A stretch of DNA of 64,000 nucleotides from CBFIGX01 sp965662265 (GCA_965662265.1 CBFIGX010000009.1:31552-95551); one strand, 5' to 3'; positions 8,379 to 18,535 are shown, numbered from the stretch's first letter. The notes: generated by a model from the letters alone, not told the origin. Numbers and translations: made by a program.

Positions 8379-9122
8379 CTAATTTCTATATTTTGATAAA
8401 ATAATTGCTGAAGCAGACGCTACGTTTAAAGAATCAATTCTGGACGAAGAAAAAGAAGGAATCGTAATTTTATGAGTAACATCCTTTAATATTTTATCAG
8501 ATATTCCGTGTGATTCGGATCCAAAAAGAAGTATTGTTTTTGAATCAAAATTTGTTTTGTATAAAGATTTACCATGTAAATCACAGCCATAAATAGTAAA
8601 ACTAGTTAAATCATTAAGCATTAAATCAAGAGCTCCGTAATGAAGCGTTACTCTTGATATTGATCCCATTGCCGACTGAATTGTTTTTGGGTTATATTGA
8701 TCTACAGTATCAGACGAACAAATAATATGATGAACGCCAAACCAGTCTGCCATACGAATAATAGTTCCTAAATTTCCTGGATCTTTGACACTATCTAAGG
8801 CCAAAATCACATTCTCATCCATTATATCATCAATCCTTCCAATTGGCTTTTGTTTCATCAAAACTAACACATCGTTAGGGCTATTTAGTGAAGAAATTTG
8901 CAGCAAATCTCTTTCAGACACCACAAAGCAGGAGTCATCGTTAATTAGTTGAGGGTGTTCTTTGAACCATGACTCTAAGGCATATAACTCTAGCCAAGAC
9001 TCATCGGATATCAAAATCTCATGAACAAGCTTCTTGCCCTCAACGACGTATAAACCCTTACTATTCCTCACTTTTTTGCGTTGCAAGGCCCTTAGTTTCT
9101 TAATTTGATTTTTGCTTAACAT
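8379..9122 (-). CDS. TrmH/SpoU-family RNA 2'-O-methyltransferase
   Basis: This is a knotted SPOUT methyltransferase that would add a 2'-O-methyl group to rRNA or tRNA using SAM. The N-terminal segment (LSKNQIKKLRALQRKK, then YVVEGKKLV) is the substrate-binding domain of RlmB/TsnR-like enzymes. The catalytic domain shows motif 1 DSVKDPGNLGTIIRMADWFG (about 148-167), motif 2 LLFGSESHGIS and motif 3 IDSLNVASASAIIL near the C-terminus. The 247-residue length fits. The exact nucleotide target cannot be told. It is divergent from tamL, with 72 bases between the starts. Confidence 0.9.
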   Translation of the reverse strand: MLSKNQIKKLRALQRKKVRNSKGLYVVEGKKLVHEILISDESWLELYALESWFKEHPQLINDDSCFVVSERDLLQISSLNSPNDVLVLMKQKPIGRIDDIMDENVILALDSVKDPGNLGTIIRMADWFGVHHIICSSDTVDQYNPKTIQSAMGSISRVTLHYGALDLMLNDLTSFTIYGCDLHGKSLYKTNFDSKTILLFGSESHGISDKILKDVTHKITIPSFSSSRIDSLNVASASAIILSKYRN

Positions 9123-9174
9123 GTGTCAAAGTTTAAAAAAATATGATTCACTATGACATTCTCATAGAGAAATA

Positions 9175-9182
9175 TAAATTTG
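9175..9182 (+). promoter_or_regulatory. -7 promoter box of tamL
   Basis: TAAATTTG, an exact TAnnTTTG box, lies 12 bases before the TTG start at 9195. The expected transcription start near 9188 leaves a leader of under ten bases. Confidence 0.6.
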
Positions 9183-9194
9183 TAAAAAACATCA

Positions 9195-11471
9195 TTGTTG
9201 AAAGTAACACAAATTATAAAACAATTATTATTGGTTTTGCTGATGATTTTTATCATGAGCAACTGTAGTAGTAGCAAGCACTTAAAAGAAAATCAGTATC
9301 TACTGTCAGAAAACCGATTTATACTTAATAATAAAAATACTAGTGCTAAACTCATAGACACATACATAAAACAAAAACCTAATAAAAAACTTTTAGGTAT
9401 CGCTCCTATTTATCTGGGTCTTTATAATTTATCTAAAAAGGATAATAAAGATAGTTTTCTTAAAAAAATAGGGGAAGCTCCAGTTATTTTAAATTATAGG
9501 TTAACTGAAAAATCAACTAGGTCTGTATACCAATTTTACAAAAACAATGGATTTCTTGACGTTGAGGTAAAGTATAGTGTCAAATACAATAAACATAAAG
9601 CAAAGGTAACTTATGATATAACTACTGATGAACCATATGTTATTTCTAGAATTAATGTCGACACCCAAGGTGATAGCATAATATATAAATTGGTTCAAGA
9701 AAGTCTTGAAAATAGTGATCTAAGGAAAAATAGCATTTATAACATCGAACATATTGAACAAGAGCGCAATACCATAGCTTCAATTCTACAAGATACTGGT
9801 TATTATAAATTTAACAAAGAGTACATTTACTTCATAGCAGATACAAATGAATCCAAAAAACAAGTAGAGCTTAGTCTTATTATAAAAAAAAGTGAAAGTA
9901 ATATAGATGGTACTGTTGTACAAAATTATCATAAAAAAGGGGTTATTTCAGAGGTATATGTTCACATAGACAATCGGAGCTTGAACCATGATACCACAAT
10001 TCTAGCAGGTATTCATTATATTCATTCAACTGCAAAAAACACTTTTAATCTAAATCGTTTATCTGATAAAATAAGTTTGACTCCTAATGAGTCATTTAGT
10101 AAAAACCAAATAGACTTAACTTATCAATCACTCTCAAGGCTCAGCTACTTTAAAAAAATAAATATCATCTCTACTCAATTAAACTCATCTGATAACACAG
10201 ATGCTCTTCGAATAGACATTTACTTAGAAAAAGGGAAACAAATTGCATATAGCATAGAAGCAGAAGCCACTACAAATCCAATTTTAAAAGAAGGAATATC
10301 TGGTTCAGCTTCGTTAAGTCATTATAACATTTTTAGAGGTGCAGAACATTTACAGCTTACTTATAAAGGGTCTAATAACTTTAATAATATTAGAGAAAAT
10401 GGATTCATTCTAAAATTGTCTCTACCAACTCTTATTGGTCCAATAAAGTCAATAAAACGTTTTAAAAACACCTATACTAAAACAAGCTTCAGGGCTTCCA
10501 TAAATGAACAAGAGAGACCTGAATTTACACGCAATAGTATTTCTACATCATTTACTTACGAGTGGAATAAAAATAAAAATTATAAACATAAATTATCGCT
10601 GTTCAACTTAAGCTATGTAAATTTCCAAGGAGACTCAGCTAATTTGAGTTCTATATCAGAATTCTTAATTGCCAAAGACTATTCGAATCATCTTATTCCA
10701 ACAACAAGCTACACCTTGACCATCAATAACCAAGATCTTAATAAAGTTAAAAACCATTTCTATTTCAGATTTCATTTAGAATCTTCGGGATCTATATTGC
10801 ATGCTTTAGCCAAACCTTTCAAATTTAATCAACTTCGAAACGAACAAGGAGAATTAATTTATCAAGATAATGGCCAGCCTAGTTATACACTTAACTTTTG
10901 GAATAATGAAAATCTATTTACACAGTATATTAAAACAAGTTTAGACTACCGATATTATTGGGAAATAGATCGCAAGAATAATATTGCTTTAAGAACGTTT
11001 GCTGGGCTTATTTATGCATATGGTAATATCAGTCAAGCACCATTTCACAAAAAATTTACTGCGGGAGGAGCGAATGATTTAAGAGGCTGGCAAGCATACT
11101 ACAGACCAACTGGGATGTTAAGCCAAAATGACACATTATATACAGGAGGAGTAAAATTGACAAGTAGTATAGAATATCGATTTAATATCATTAAAAAATT
11201 TAAAGGTGCCATATTTGTTGATGCCGGAAATATATGGGAATTACAAAACAATAACAGTAAATATGCACTAGCAAATTTTAGTGTAAATACATTTATAGAT
11301 CAAATTGCAGTTGATGTAGGTTATGGTTTACGATATGATTTTCAATATTTCATCTTAAGAACTGATATAGGATTCCCTGTAAGAGAACCCTGGCAGTCAT
11401 CAAAAATGCAATGGGAAAAGCTAAATCATAAGCAAGCACAATTGAATATTGGGCTTAGTTATCCTTTTTAA
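9195..11471 (+). CDS. tamL: Omp85-family outer-membrane lipoprotein TamL
   Basis: This 758-residue BamA/TamA-superfamily protein has a lipoprotein signal (LLMIFIMSNCSSSKHL) in place of an ordinary signal peptide, which is the hallmark of the Bacteroidota TamL group. Residues about 30-350 look like POTRA repeats (STRSVYQFYKNNGFLDVEV; QNSIYNIEHIEQ-like segments). From about 355 it is a 16-strand-type barrel with the Omp85 motif GGANDLRGWQAYYRP (about 625) and it ends LNIGLSYPF. TamL is thought to help insert outer-membrane proteins with TamB; no tamB gene is adjacent. The start is TTG at 9195 or the next TTG at 9198. The first in-frame ATG would delete most of the signal. Confidence 0.85.
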   Translation: MLKVTQIIKQLLLVLLMIFIMSNCSSSKHLKENQYLLSENRFILNNKNTSAKLIDTYIKQKPNKKLLGIAPIYLGLYNLSKKDNKDSFLKKIGEAPVILNYRLTEKSTRSVYQFYKNNGFLDVEVKYSVKYNKHKAKVTYDITTDEPYVISRINVDTQGDSIIYKLVQESLENSDLRKNSIYNIEHIEQERNTIASILQDTGYYKFNKEYIYFIADTNESKKQVELSLIIKKSESNIDGTVVQNYHKKGVISEVYVHIDNRSLNHDTTILAGIHYIHSTAKNTFNLNRLSDKISLTPNESFSKNQIDLTYQSLSRLSYFKKINIISTQLNSSDNTDALRIDIYLEKGKQIAYSIEAEATTNPILKEGISGSASLSHYNIFRGAEHLQLTYKGSNNFNNIRENGFILKLSLPTLIGPIKSIKRFKNTYTKTSFRASINEQERPEFTRNSISTSFTYEWNKNKNYKHKLSLFNLSYVNFQGDSANLSSISEFLIAKDYSNHLIPTTSYTLTINNQDLNKVKNHFYFRFHLESSGSILHALAKPFKFNQLRNEQGELIYQDNGQPSYTLNFWNNENLFTQYIKTSLDYRYYWEIDRKNNIALRTFAGLIYAYGNISQAPFHKKFTAGGANDLRGWQAYYRPTGMLSQNDTLYTGGVKLTSSIEYRFNIIKKFKGAIFVDAGNIWELQNNNSKYALANFSVNTFIDQIAVDVGYGLRYDFQYFILRTDIGFPVREPWQSSKMQWEKLNHKQAQLNIGLSYPF

Positions 11472-11502
11472 TTAAATCTATCAAACCTCATAAATATTTG
11501 AT

Positions 11503-11510
11503 TAGATTTG
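11503..11510 (+). promoter_or_regulatory. -7 promoter box of fbaA-accD
   Basis: TAGATTTG, an exact TAnnTTTG box, lies 31 bases before the fbaA ATG and gives a short leader. accD follows fbaA by 7 bases and has no box of its own. Confidence 0.6.
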
Positions 11511-11541
11511 CAGAGTTAATGTTCACTAAAATGAATTACAA

Positions 11542-12612
11542 ATGAGTAGAAAATTCAAAGCAGGTGTTGCTTATGGTGCAGAAGTACAAGAAATTTTTCG
11601 ATACGCTAAAGACAAAGAATTTGCGTTACCAGCAATAAACGTTTCTTCAAGTTCTACTGTAAATGCAGTTTTAGAAACTGCTGGAGAATTAAATTCCCCT
11701 GTCATCGTTCAATTTTCTAGAGGTGGCGGTCAGTTTTTTGCGGGTAAAGGCCTTAGCAATGAAAATGAGAAATCTGCCATTAACGGTTGTATCTCTGGAG
11801 CAATGCATGTTCACCAAATGGCAGAATTATATGGTGCCACTGTAATACTTCATACAGATCATTGCCAAAAATCATGGCTCCCTTGGATCGATGGACTCAT
11901 TGAAGCAGGTGAAAAATTCTATGCAGCAAATGGTAAACCATTATTTTCATCACATATGATAGACTTATCTGCTGAGCCGATAAAAGAAAATATTGAAATT
12001 TGTAAATCTTACTTGCAGCGTATGTCTAAAATTGGAATGACCCTAGAGATAGAACTAGGTGTTACTGGAGGTGAAGAAGATGGTATTGACAATAGTGATG
12101 TTGATAATAACGACCTATACACTCAACCTAGCGAGGTGTCTTATGCTTACGAAGCTTTAAATAACATTTCTAACCAATTTACTATAGCGGCTGCATTTGG
12201 TAATGTTCATGGAGTATACAAACCTGGTAATGTGGTTCTTACACCAATCATTTTGAAAAATTCCCAAGAATACATAAAAGAAAAATTTAATCTTAAAAGT
12301 AAAAAACCTATTGACTTCGTTTTCCATGGTGGCTCTGGGTCTTCTCTAAAAGAAATTAGAGAAGCTATTTCATATGGTGTCATTAAAATGAATATCGATA
12401 CGGATCTTCAATACGCCTACACAGAAGGAGTAAGAGATTACATATTATCTAAAAAAGATTACATAATGTCTCAAATTGGTAATCCTGATGGAGATGACAT
12501 ACCAAATAAAAAACACTATGATCCCCGGAAATATTCTCGCGACGGGGAACTGACCTTTAAAGCACGTTTAAAACGTTCTTTTGAAGATTTAAACAACATA
12601 AATACTTTATAA
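11542..12612 (+). CDS. fbaA: Class II fructose-bisphosphate aldolase
   Basis: This zinc-dependent aldolase interconverts fructose 1,6-bisphosphate with glyceraldehyde 3-phosphate and DHAP in cytosolic glycolysis and gluconeogenesis. At 356 residues it has the long FbaA length. Visible motifs are [16 protein letters not shown] (about 107-122, with the catalytic Asp and zinc-binding His), the zinc ligand region [24 protein letters not shown], and the phosphate-binding loop VFHGGSGSS (about 260). An upstream ATG at 11531 runs into a stop after four codons, so 11542 is the start. It is followed after 7 bases by accD, so the two genes are probably cotranscribed. Confidence 0.97.
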   Translation: MSRKFKAGVAYGAEVQEIFRYAKDKEFALPAINVSSSSTVNAVLETAGELNSPVIVQFSRGGGQFFAGKGLSNENEKSAINGCISGAMHVHQMAELYGATVILHTDHCQKSWLPWIDGLIEAGEKFYAANGKPLFSSHMIDLSAEPIKENIEICKSYLQRMSKIGMTLEIELGVTGGEEDGIDNSDVDNNDLYTQPSEVSYAYEALNNISNQFTIAAAFGNVHGVYKPGNVVLTPIILKNSQEYIKEKFNLKSKKPIDFVFHGGSGSSLKEIREAISYGVIKMNIDTDLQYAYTEGVRDYILSKKDYIMSQIGNPDGDDIPNKKHYDPRKYSRDGELTFKARLKRSFEDLNNINTL

Positions 12613-12619
12613 TCATACT

Positions 12620-13468
12620 ATGGTTTGGTTTAAAAGAAAAGACAAAAAGGTACTAACTGAGACCAAAGACAAAAAGGAAACACCTGAAGGTTTATGGTAT
12701 AAGTGCCCAAAATGTAAAGTGGTTATATCTTCGGACGAACACAAAGAAAACTTATGTGTTTGCCAAAATTGTAATCACCACGAAAGAATAAACTCTGCAG
12801 AATACTTTGAAATTCTATTTGACAAAGGTAAATTCAAAGAACTAGATGCCAAAATGACATCTAGTGATCCTTTAAATTTTGAGGATACAAAAAAATATTC
12901 AGATCGACTTAAAATTACCAAAAAGAAAACTGGAATCAAAGATGCTGTAACTACTGGGTATGGTAAACTGAATGATATGGATATTACTATTGCCTGTATG
13001 AACTTTAACTTTATTGGTGGATCTATGGGCTCTGTAGTTGGAGAAAAAATTGCCAGAGCTATAAAACACTCAATAGATCATGAAATTCCATTTTTGATGA
13101 TTTCTAAATCAGGTGGTGCACGTATGATGGAATCCGCATTTTCCTTAATGCAAATGGCAAAAACATCAGCACGTTTATCACAACTTTCTGAAAAAAGAAT
13201 TCCATACATATCTATGTTAACAGATCCTACTACTGGAGGAATAACTGCTTCATTTGCTATGCTGGGAGACATAAACATTGCAGAACCAGGAGCCTTAATT
13301 GGATTTGCTGGACCAAGGGTGGTAAAAGAAACTATTGGAAAAGACTTGCCGCAAGGCTTCCAAACCTCAGAATTTGTTAAAGAACATGGTTTTTTAGATT
13401 TTATAGTTGAACGCAAAGATTTAAAAGAAAAAATAGCGCAGTTTATGCGAATGACATATTATTCTTAA
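12620..13468 (+). CDS. accD: Acetyl-CoA carboxylase carboxyltransferase subunit beta
   Basis: This is the beta subunit of the carboxyltransferase that makes malonyl-CoA, the committed step of fatty-acid synthesis; it works with AccA, which is not in this window. The N-terminal zinc ribbon is clear: CPKCK at about 30 and CQNCNHH at about 49. The crotonase-fold core shows [26 protein letters not shown] (oxyanion-hole region), [17 protein letters not shown] and [13 protein letters not shown]. The 282-residue length fits the family. It probably shares the fbaA promoter. There is no clear hairpin before the separate rpsO promoter at 13495. Confidence 0.97.
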   Translation: MVWFKRKDKKVLTETKDKKETPEGLWYKCPKCKVVISSDEHKENLCVCQNCNHHERINSAEYFEILFDKGKFKELDAKMTSSDPLNFEDTKKYSDRLKITKKKTGIKDAVTTGYGKLNDMDITIACMNFNFIGGSMGSVVGEKIARAIKHSIDHEIPFLMISKSGGARMMESAFSLMQMAKTSARLSQLSEKRIPYISMLTDPTTGGITASFAMLGDINIAEPGALIGFAGPRVVKETIGKDLPQGFQTSEFVKEHGFLDFIVERKDLKEKIAQFMRMTYYS

Positions 13469-13494
13469 AACAATAATTTTAACAATAAAAAGCA

Positions 13495-13502
13495 TATATT
13501 TG
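13495..13502 (+). promoter_or_regulatory. -7 promoter box of rpsO
   Basis: TATATTTG followed by CAT is an exact TAnnTTTG box, 49 bases before the rpsO ATG. It sits just downstream of the accD stop. Confidence 0.7.
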
Positions 13503-13551
13503 CATCCTATTTTTATAAATTATACATAACTAACATTAAAAAAATTTAGGC

Positions 13552-13821
13552 ATGTACCTCACTTCAGAAAAAAAACAAGAGTTTTTTAAGAAACACGGGA
13601 AAGATGAAAAAGACACTGGATCACCAGAAGGCCAAATAGCCCTTTTCACTTATCGTATTGCTCATTTGACAAGTCATCTTAAAAACAATAGAAAAGATTA
13701 CGGTACGCAGCGTTCTCTTATTGCTTTAGTTGCTAAAAGGAGAAAACTCCTTAACTATTTAACAAAAGTTGATATTATGCGTTACAGAAGTATCGTTAAA
13801 GAACTAGGGTTAAGAAAATAA
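13552..13821 (+). CDS. rpsO: 30S ribosomal protein S15
   Basis: This primary 16S rRNA-binding protein nucleates assembly of the 30S platform. The 89-residue length is standard. The family core is clear: DTGSPEGQIALFTYRI (about 21-36), LTSHLKNNRKDYGTQRSL with the conserved HL, K and D of the rRNA contact, and LVAKRRKLLNYL. As in many bacteria it lies directly upstream of pnp. Here a strong terminator (13836-13867) separates them, so pnp may depend on readthrough or its own promoter. Confidence 0.98.
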   Translation: MYLTSEKKQEFFKKHGKDEKDTGSPEGQIALFTYRIAHLTSHLKNNRKDYGTQRSLIALVAKRRKLLNYLTKVDIMRYRSIVKELGLRK

Positions 13822-13835
13822 TATCTTTCTATCCC

Positions 13836-13867
13836 AAAAAAGGCAATTTTAAATTGCCTTTTTTTTG
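13836..13867 (+). terminator. Rho-independent terminator after rpsO
   Basis: GGCAATTT pairs with AAATTGCC and is followed by eight T. A run of A on the other side makes it potentially bidirectional. Confidence 0.85.
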
Positions 13868-13880
13868 GTTTTATAAGCAG

Positions 13881-13979
13881 GCTTTTAGCAATCAGAATTA
13901 CTAAAAAATAATTAACCGCTGCTCATAAAACCATAGAGCTTTGCTCTAAAAGTAAACCCAAGTCTGATTGACTAAAAGC
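13881..13979 (+). ncRNA. Long structured leader between rpsO and pnp
   Basis: GCTTTTAGCAATCAGA (13881-13896) pairs with 13963-13979 in 16 consecutive pairs broken only by one bulged A at 13971. Inside, AGAGC (13935-13939) and GCTCT (13943-13947) form a small hairpin with a TTT loop. The long stem ends 16 bases before the pnp ATG. It could be a 5' untranslated element controlling pnp, comparable to the RNase III-cut stem upstream of E. coli pnp, or a small RNA. No exact TAnnTTTG box was found just upstream. Confidence 0.6.
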
Positions 13980-13995
13980 ACTAATATTTTTAATT

Positions 13996-16134
13996 ATGAT
14001 CCCACAAGGACTTAAACAATCCATCGATTTAGGAGATGGAAGAACAATTGAATTAGAAACAGGCAAACTAGCTAAACAAGCACACGGCTCCGTAGTTGTT
14101 CGTATGGGAAAAACAATGCTCCTTGCGACAGTTGTATCTAGTTATGACGCAAAAGAGGGCGTAAACTTTCTTCCCCTTACCGTTGATTATCGCGAAAAAT
14201 TTGCAGCTGATGGACGTTTCCCAGGAGGCTTTCTCAAAAGAGAAGCGCGCCCTTCCGACCAAGAAATTTTAGTTATGCGATTAGTGGACCGCGTATTACG
14301 CCCTCTATTCCCATCTGATTATCATGCGGAAACTCAATTGATGATTCAATTAATGTCATATGATGAAAACTGTATGCCTGATGCACTTGCTGGTCTTGCT
14401 GCTTCCGCATGTTTATCCTTATCTGACATCCCATTTGAAGGGCCGATTTCCGAGGTGCGCGTTGCACGTTTAAATGGAAAATTTATAGTTAATCCTAATC
14501 CTGAACAATTAGAAGCTGCCGATATCGACCTGATGGTTGGTGCATCTATGGACAGTGTAGCTATGGTAGAAGGTGAAATGGATGAAGTTAGTGAAGGTGA
14601 AATGATTGAAGCAATTAAGGTTGCTCATGAAGCCATAAAAGTACAATGTAAAGCACAGCTTGATTTAGCCAAAGCTTTTAAAGCTGCTGAAAAAAGAGAA
14701 TATTGCCATGAAGAGCAAGATGACCTAGATCTTCTAGCTAAAGTAAAAGAGGCGTGCTATGACAAATGTTATCAAATTGCCAAAAGTGGCAACCCAGATA
14801 AGCAAGCCAGAAAAGAAGCTTTTACTGCTGTTAAAGAAGAGTTCTTAGCAACATTAAATAATGAGGATAAAGAAGAAAATTCATTCTTACTAGGGAAATA
14901 TCTTAGTAAAGTAGAAAAAGAAGCTGTTAGAAATGTTGTACTTACTGATGGAATTCGTCTTGATGGAAGATCAACCACTGATATTCGCCCAATATGGTCG
15001 GAAATTGATTATCTACCTAGCGTTCATGGCTCCGCTGTATTCACTAGAGGAGAAACTCAATCTTTATCTACTGTTACTTTGGGGACAGCATTAGATGTGA
15101 ATAGAGTTGATAATGTGACTTTTCAAGGCTCAGAAAAATTCTACCTTCACTACAACTTCCCACCATTCTCTACAGGAGAAGCTAGACCTATAAGAGGCGT
15201 TAGCCGAAGAGAAATTGGACATGGAAACCTTGCACAAAGAGCTTTAAAAGGAATGATTCCTAGTGACAACCCTTACACAATAAGAATAGTATCCGAGATC
15301 TTAGAGTCTAATGGCTCGTCGTCTATGGCTACTGTATGTGCTGGAACTCTTGCACTCATGGATGCCGGTGTGAAAATGACAAGACCTGTATCTGGAATTG
15401 CTATGGGCTTAATTACAAATGAAGAGACTGGTAAATTTGCAGTTCTTTCTGATATTTTAGGAGATGAAGATCACCTTGGTGATATGGACTTTAAAGTAAC
15501 AGGTACTGAAAAAGGTATTACTGCATGCCAGATGGATATAAAAGTGAAAGGCTTATCATATGACATACTTACTCAAGCATTAGAGCAATCTAAAGCAGGA
15601 AGGATGCATATTTTAGAAGAAATTCTTAAGACTATAGATGCACCAAGAGAAGACCTCAAACCTCACGCTCCAAGAATCGAAATCCTAAAAGTTGCTAAAG
15701 ATTCTATCGGTGCTATAATTGGCCCTGGAGGAAAAATTATTCAACAACTACAACAAGATACGGATACTACTATCACGATAGAAGAAATTGATGGTTTCGG
15801 TAAAGTTGAAATTCTAGGGACTAACAAAGAAGGTATGGATGCCGCGATTTCTAAAATTAAAGAAATTGCATTTACACCTGAAGTTGGAGAAGAATATGAT
15901 GGAAGAGTAAAGAACATTCAAGCCTATGGTGCTTTTGTGGAAATTGCTCCAGGAAAAGATGGACTATTACATATCTCTGAAATCGACTGGAAACGCATCA
16001 ACAAAGTAGAAGATGTACTTAAAGTTGATGATGCTGTAAAAGTGAAAATTATTGATGTTGATGCCAAAACTGGTAAAATGAAGTTCTCAAGAAAAGTGCT
16101 TCTTCCGAAACCAGAAAATAAACCAACAGAATAA
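13996..16134 (+). CDS. pnp: Polynucleotide phosphorylase
   Basis: This 3'-5' phosphorolytic exoribonuclease degrades mRNA and works as a ring-shaped trimer. The domain order is complete in 712 residues: first RNase PH domain (about 10-140, including [21 protein letters not shown]), linker helices, a second catalytic RNase PH domain (about 310-540, with [16 protein letters not shown] and [20 protein letters not shown], whose Asp residues bind metal), a KH domain ([15 protein letters not shown], about 575) and an S1 domain ([17 protein letters not shown] to LHISEIDW). It lies downstream of rpsO behind a terminator and a structured leader, which may allow autoregulation. Confidence 0.98.
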   Translation: MIPQGLKQSIDLGDGRTIELETGKLAKQAHGSVVVRMGKTMLLATVVSSYDAKEGVNFLPLTVDYREKFAADGRFPGGFLKREARPSDQEILVMRLVDRVLRPLFPSDYHAETQLMIQLMSYDENCMPDALAGLAASACLSLSDIPFEGPISEVRVARLNGKFIVNPNPEQLEAADIDLMVGASMDSVAMVEGEMDEVSEGEMIEAIKVAHEAIKVQCKAQLDLAKAFKAAEKREYCHEEQDDLDLLAKVKEACYDKCYQIAKSGNPDKQARKEAFTAVKEEFLATLNNEDKEENSFLLGKYLSKVEKEAVRNVVLTDGIRLDGRSTTDIRPIWSEIDYLPSVHGSAVFTRGETQSLSTVTLGTALDVNRVDNVTFQGSEKFYLHYNFPPFSTGEARPIRGVSRREIGHGNLAQRALKGMIPSDNPYTIRIVSEILESNGSSSMATVCAGTLALMDAGVKMTRPVSGIAMGLITNEETGKFAVLSDILGDEDHLGDMDFKVTGTEKGITACQMDIKVKGLSYDILTQALEQSKAGRMHILEEILKTIDAPREDLKPHAPRIEILKVAKDSIGAIIGPGGKIIQQLQQDTDTTITIEEIDGFGKVEILGTNKEGMDAAISKIKEIAFTPEVGEEYDGRVKNIQAYGAFVEIAPGKDGLLHISEIDWKRINKVEDVLKVDDAVKVKIIDVDAKTGKMKFSRKVLLPKPENKPTE

Positions 16135-16151
16135 TATAATAAGTAATAGAT

Positions 16152-16185
16152 AAAAAACCTCTCGTTTAGCGAGAGGTTTTTTTTT
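16152..16185 (+). terminator. Rho-independent terminator after pnp
   Basis: CCTCTCG and CGAGAGG form a 7-bp stem with loop TTTAG, followed by nine T. Confidence 0.9.
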
Positions 16186-16196
16186 ACCTTAATACA

Positions 16197-16808
16197 ATGA
16201 ATCAAAATGTTTTTATCATAGCTATCACTGGAGCTAGCGGATCTGGTAAAACAAGCCTAGCAAAAGAATTACAAAAACTGTTAAATACTGAAAATGCAAT
16301 CTTACTATCTCAGGATTCATACTATAAAGATCTAAGCCATCTTTCAATGGACCAGAGGGAAATTACAAATTTTGACCATCCAAACTCTGTAGACTTCGAT
16401 GAACTTATTTATAATATTAATTGTTTAGAAAAAGGTCAGTCTATAAAAATCCCATCTTACGATTTTTCTCAACATTGCAGAAAAAACAATTCTCAACTTC
16501 ACGCCCCAAAGCCGGTCATTATCGTTGAGGGAACTCTTATTCTTAACAATAAAAAACTTAGAAAATTAATAAATCTCAGTATTTTCCTAGATGTAGATCA
16601 GGACATTTGTCTCAGTAGAAGAATTCAAAGAGATACAAAGGAAAGAGGGAGAACTGAAAAAAGCGTAATCAAACAATATCAATCTACAGTTTTACCTATG
16701 TATAATAAATACATTACTCCATCAAAGAAGCACGCAAATCATGTATATCAAAATGATGAACTAAAAGTAATTGCTATTAGTTTACTTAAATTAATAAATA
16801 CGTATTAG
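16197..16808 (+). CDS. udk: Uridine kinase
   Basis: This cytosolic salvage enzyme phosphorylates uridine and cytidine to UMP and CMP using ATP or GTP. The P-loop is ITGASGSGKTSLAKEL (about 9-24). Further family motifs are LLSQDSYYKDL, FDHPNSVDFDEL, the substrate region IPSYDFSQHCR, the strand VIIVEGTLIL, and the lid FLDVDQDICLSRRIQRDTKE with its conserved RRI.RD. The 203-residue length fits. It begins 12 bases after the pnp terminator. No canonical -7 box is evident; TACCTTAA just upstream is one candidate. Confidence 0.93.
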   Translation: MNQNVFIIAITGASGSGKTSLAKELQKLLNTENAILLSQDSYYKDLSHLSMDQREITNFDHPNSVDFDELIYNINCLEKGQSIKIPSYDFSQHCRKNNSQLHAPKPVIIVEGTLILNNKKLRKLINLSIFLDVDQDICLSRRIQRDTKERGRTEKSVIKQYQSTVLPMYNKYITPSKKHANHVYQNDELKVIAISLLKLINTY

Positions 16809-16917
16809 AAAAAATATTTTTCTATACGTAGAACAAACAAAATAATTTCAAAATATAAACAACAATAAAATTTAAAAATCATGTTGTTAAATAGAATATT
16901 TAAAAAAAACATATCAT

Positions 16918-16939
16918 AAATGTAACCTTGATTACATTT
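16918..16939. promoter_or_regulatory. Palindromic operator candidate upstream of the sigma factor gene
   Basis: Perfect arms AAATGTAA and TTACATTT are separated by CCTTGA. The core TGTAA-N6-TTACA has the spacing of sites bound by dimeric regulators such as the CRP/FNR superfamily. It is 41 bases upstream of the start codon. It could instead act as a hairpin in the leader RNA. The cognate regulator is unknown. Confidence 0.4.
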
Positions 16940-16980
16940 TTAACGTATATAAACCAATAATTAACTAAAACCCGACGCTT

Positions 16981-17844
16981 ATGCGCCAACTAAAGATTAC
17001 CAAACAGGTAACCAATCGAGAAACTGCTTCTCTAGATAAGTACCTCCAAGAAATTGGCAAAGTAGATTTAATTACTGCCGAAGAAGAGGTTGAGTTGGCT
17101 CAACGAATAAGAGAAGGTGATCAAATTGCATTAGAAAAACTGACTAAAGCTAACCTTCGATTTGTTGTGTCAGTTGCTAAACAATATCAAAACCAAGGTT
17201 TATCATTACCAGACTTAATTAATGAAGGTAATTTAGGTCTTATTAAAGCCGCTCAGCGTTTCGATGAAACACGCGGATTTAAATTCATATCATACGCCGT
17301 ATGGTGGATTCGTCAATCAATCCTTCAAGCTTTGGCAGAACAATCCCGTATAGTTCGTCTTCCATTGAACAAAATAGGCTCTATTAATAAAATTAATAAA
17401 GCTTATGCATCAATCGAGCAAGAGGAAGAGCGTGCTCCTTCAGCTTCAGAAATTGCTACCTTTTTAGATATGAGCGAATCTGATGTTAAAGAATCGCAAA
17501 GAAACTCTGGTAGACACGTATCTATGGACGCTCCTTTAGTTGAAGGTGAGGATTCTAACCTATATGACGTTCTACGCTCAGGAGAAAGCCCAAACCCAGA
17601 TAAAGAGTTATTAAATGCCTCTTTAAGCATAGAAATTGAAAGAGCATTAGAAACTCTAACACCAAGAGAGGCAGATGTTATTCGCCTTTATTTTGGATTA
17701 GAAGGGAAACAATCTCTTACCCTAGAAGAGATAGGAGAACGTTTTGATTTAACTCGTGAAAGAGTTCGACAAATTAAAGAAAAGGCCATAAGAAGACTAA
17801 AACACGCCTCTAGAAGTAAAATTCTTAAAACATACTTAGGATAA
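16981..17844 (+). CDS. rpoD: Primary RNA polymerase sigma factor (RpoD/SigA)
   Basis: This housekeeping sigma directs RNA polymerase to promoters. At 287 residues it is the short Bacteroidota form, lacking region 1.1 and the long non-conserved insert. Visible regions are 1.2 ([20 protein letters not shown]), 2 ([58 protein letters not shown]), 3 ([14 protein letters not shown]) and 4 ([34 protein letters not shown]). It is presumably the sigma that reads the TAnnTTTG boxes marked here. It is monocistronic, with a 172-base upstream gap containing a palindrome and its own terminator downstream. Confidence 0.97.
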   Translation: MRQLKITKQVTNRETASLDKYLQEIGKVDLITAEEEVELAQRIREGDQIALEKLTKANLRFVVSVAKQYQNQGLSLPDLINEGNLGLIKAAQRFDETRGFKFISYAVWWIRQSILQALAEQSRIVRLPLNKIGSINKINKAYASIEQEEERAPSASEIATFLDMSESDVKESQRNSGRHVSMDAPLVEGEDSNLYDVLRSGESPNPDKELLNASLSIEIERALETLTPREADVIRLYFGLEGKQSLTLEEIGERFDLTRERVRQIKEKAIRRLKHASRSKILKTYLG

Positions 17845-17870
17845 GAAGGCATATGCCTTCTTTTTTTTTT
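17844..17870 (+). terminator. Rho-independent terminator after rpoD
   Basis: AGAAGGCATATGCCTTCT is a perfect palindrome followed by a T run; it begins at the last base of the stop codon. Confidence 0.85.
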
Positions 17871-17884
17871 CAAATAATAAAACT

Positions 17885-18535
17885 ATGTCACATAAAATTG
17901 CCCCTTCTGTACTTGCCGCAGATTTCGCAAACATCCAACGCGATTTTGAGATGATTAATAACAGTGAAGCAGATTGGTTTCACATCGATATTATGGATGG
18001 CGTATTTGTTCCAAACATCTCTTTTGGAATGCCAGTAATGGCAGCAATGAAAAAACACGCTCAAAAGCCTCTGGATGTCCATTTAATGATTGTCAATCCA
18101 GATCAATACATCAGTACCTTTAAAAAAATTGGAGCAGATATTCTAACTGTACATTACGAAGCATGCCCACACCTTCATAGAACCATACAAGCTATAAAAA
18201 ATGAAGATATGAAAGCTGGTGTTGCTTTAAACCCGCATACACCTGTACATTTATTGTCAGATATTATTAAAGACATAGACCTTGTGTGTATTATGTCTGT
18301 AAACCCAGGGTTTGGGGGACAGTCATTCATAGAAAATACATTCGACAAAGTAAAAGAACTTAAATCACTAATAATTAATAAAGGTGCTAATACCTTAATT
18401 GAAATTGATGGCGGTGTAAATAGTCATAATGCGAGATCTTTAATTAATGCAGGTGCAGATGTATTAGTTGCCGGAAGTTTTGTGTTTAAATCTGAAAACC
18501 CCATTAATACAATAAAAAATCTAAAAGGAATTTAA
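17885..18535 (+). CDS. rpe: Ribulose-phosphate 3-epimerase
   Basis: This pentose-phosphate enzyme interconverts ribulose 5-phosphate and xylulose 5-phosphate. The 216-residue TIM barrel shows all family motifs: IAPSVLAADFANI (with the conserved Ser), DWFHIDIMDGVFVPNISFG (catalytic Asp and metal-binding His), KPLDVHLMIVNP, VLVMSVNPGFGGQ-type sequence (IMSVNPGFGGQSFI), and IEIDGGVN with the second catalytic Asp. The C-terminal phosphate loop is VLVAGSFVFK. It is monocistronic between two terminators. Confidence 0.97.
   Translation: MSHKIAPSVLAADFANIQRDFEMINNSEADWFHIDIMDGVFVPNISFGMPVMAAMKKHAQKPLDVHLMIVNPDQYISTFKKIGADILTVHYEACPHLHRTIQAIKNEDMKAGVALNPHTPVHLLSDIIKDIDLVCIMSVNPGFGGQSFIENTFDKVKELKSLIINKGANTLIEIDGGVNSHNARSLINAGADVLVAGSFVFKSENPINTIKNLKGI

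Noticed and set aside
14068..14978. Several open frames antisense to pnp
   Set aside because: They overlap a clear conserved gene and have no family match; shadows of codon bias.
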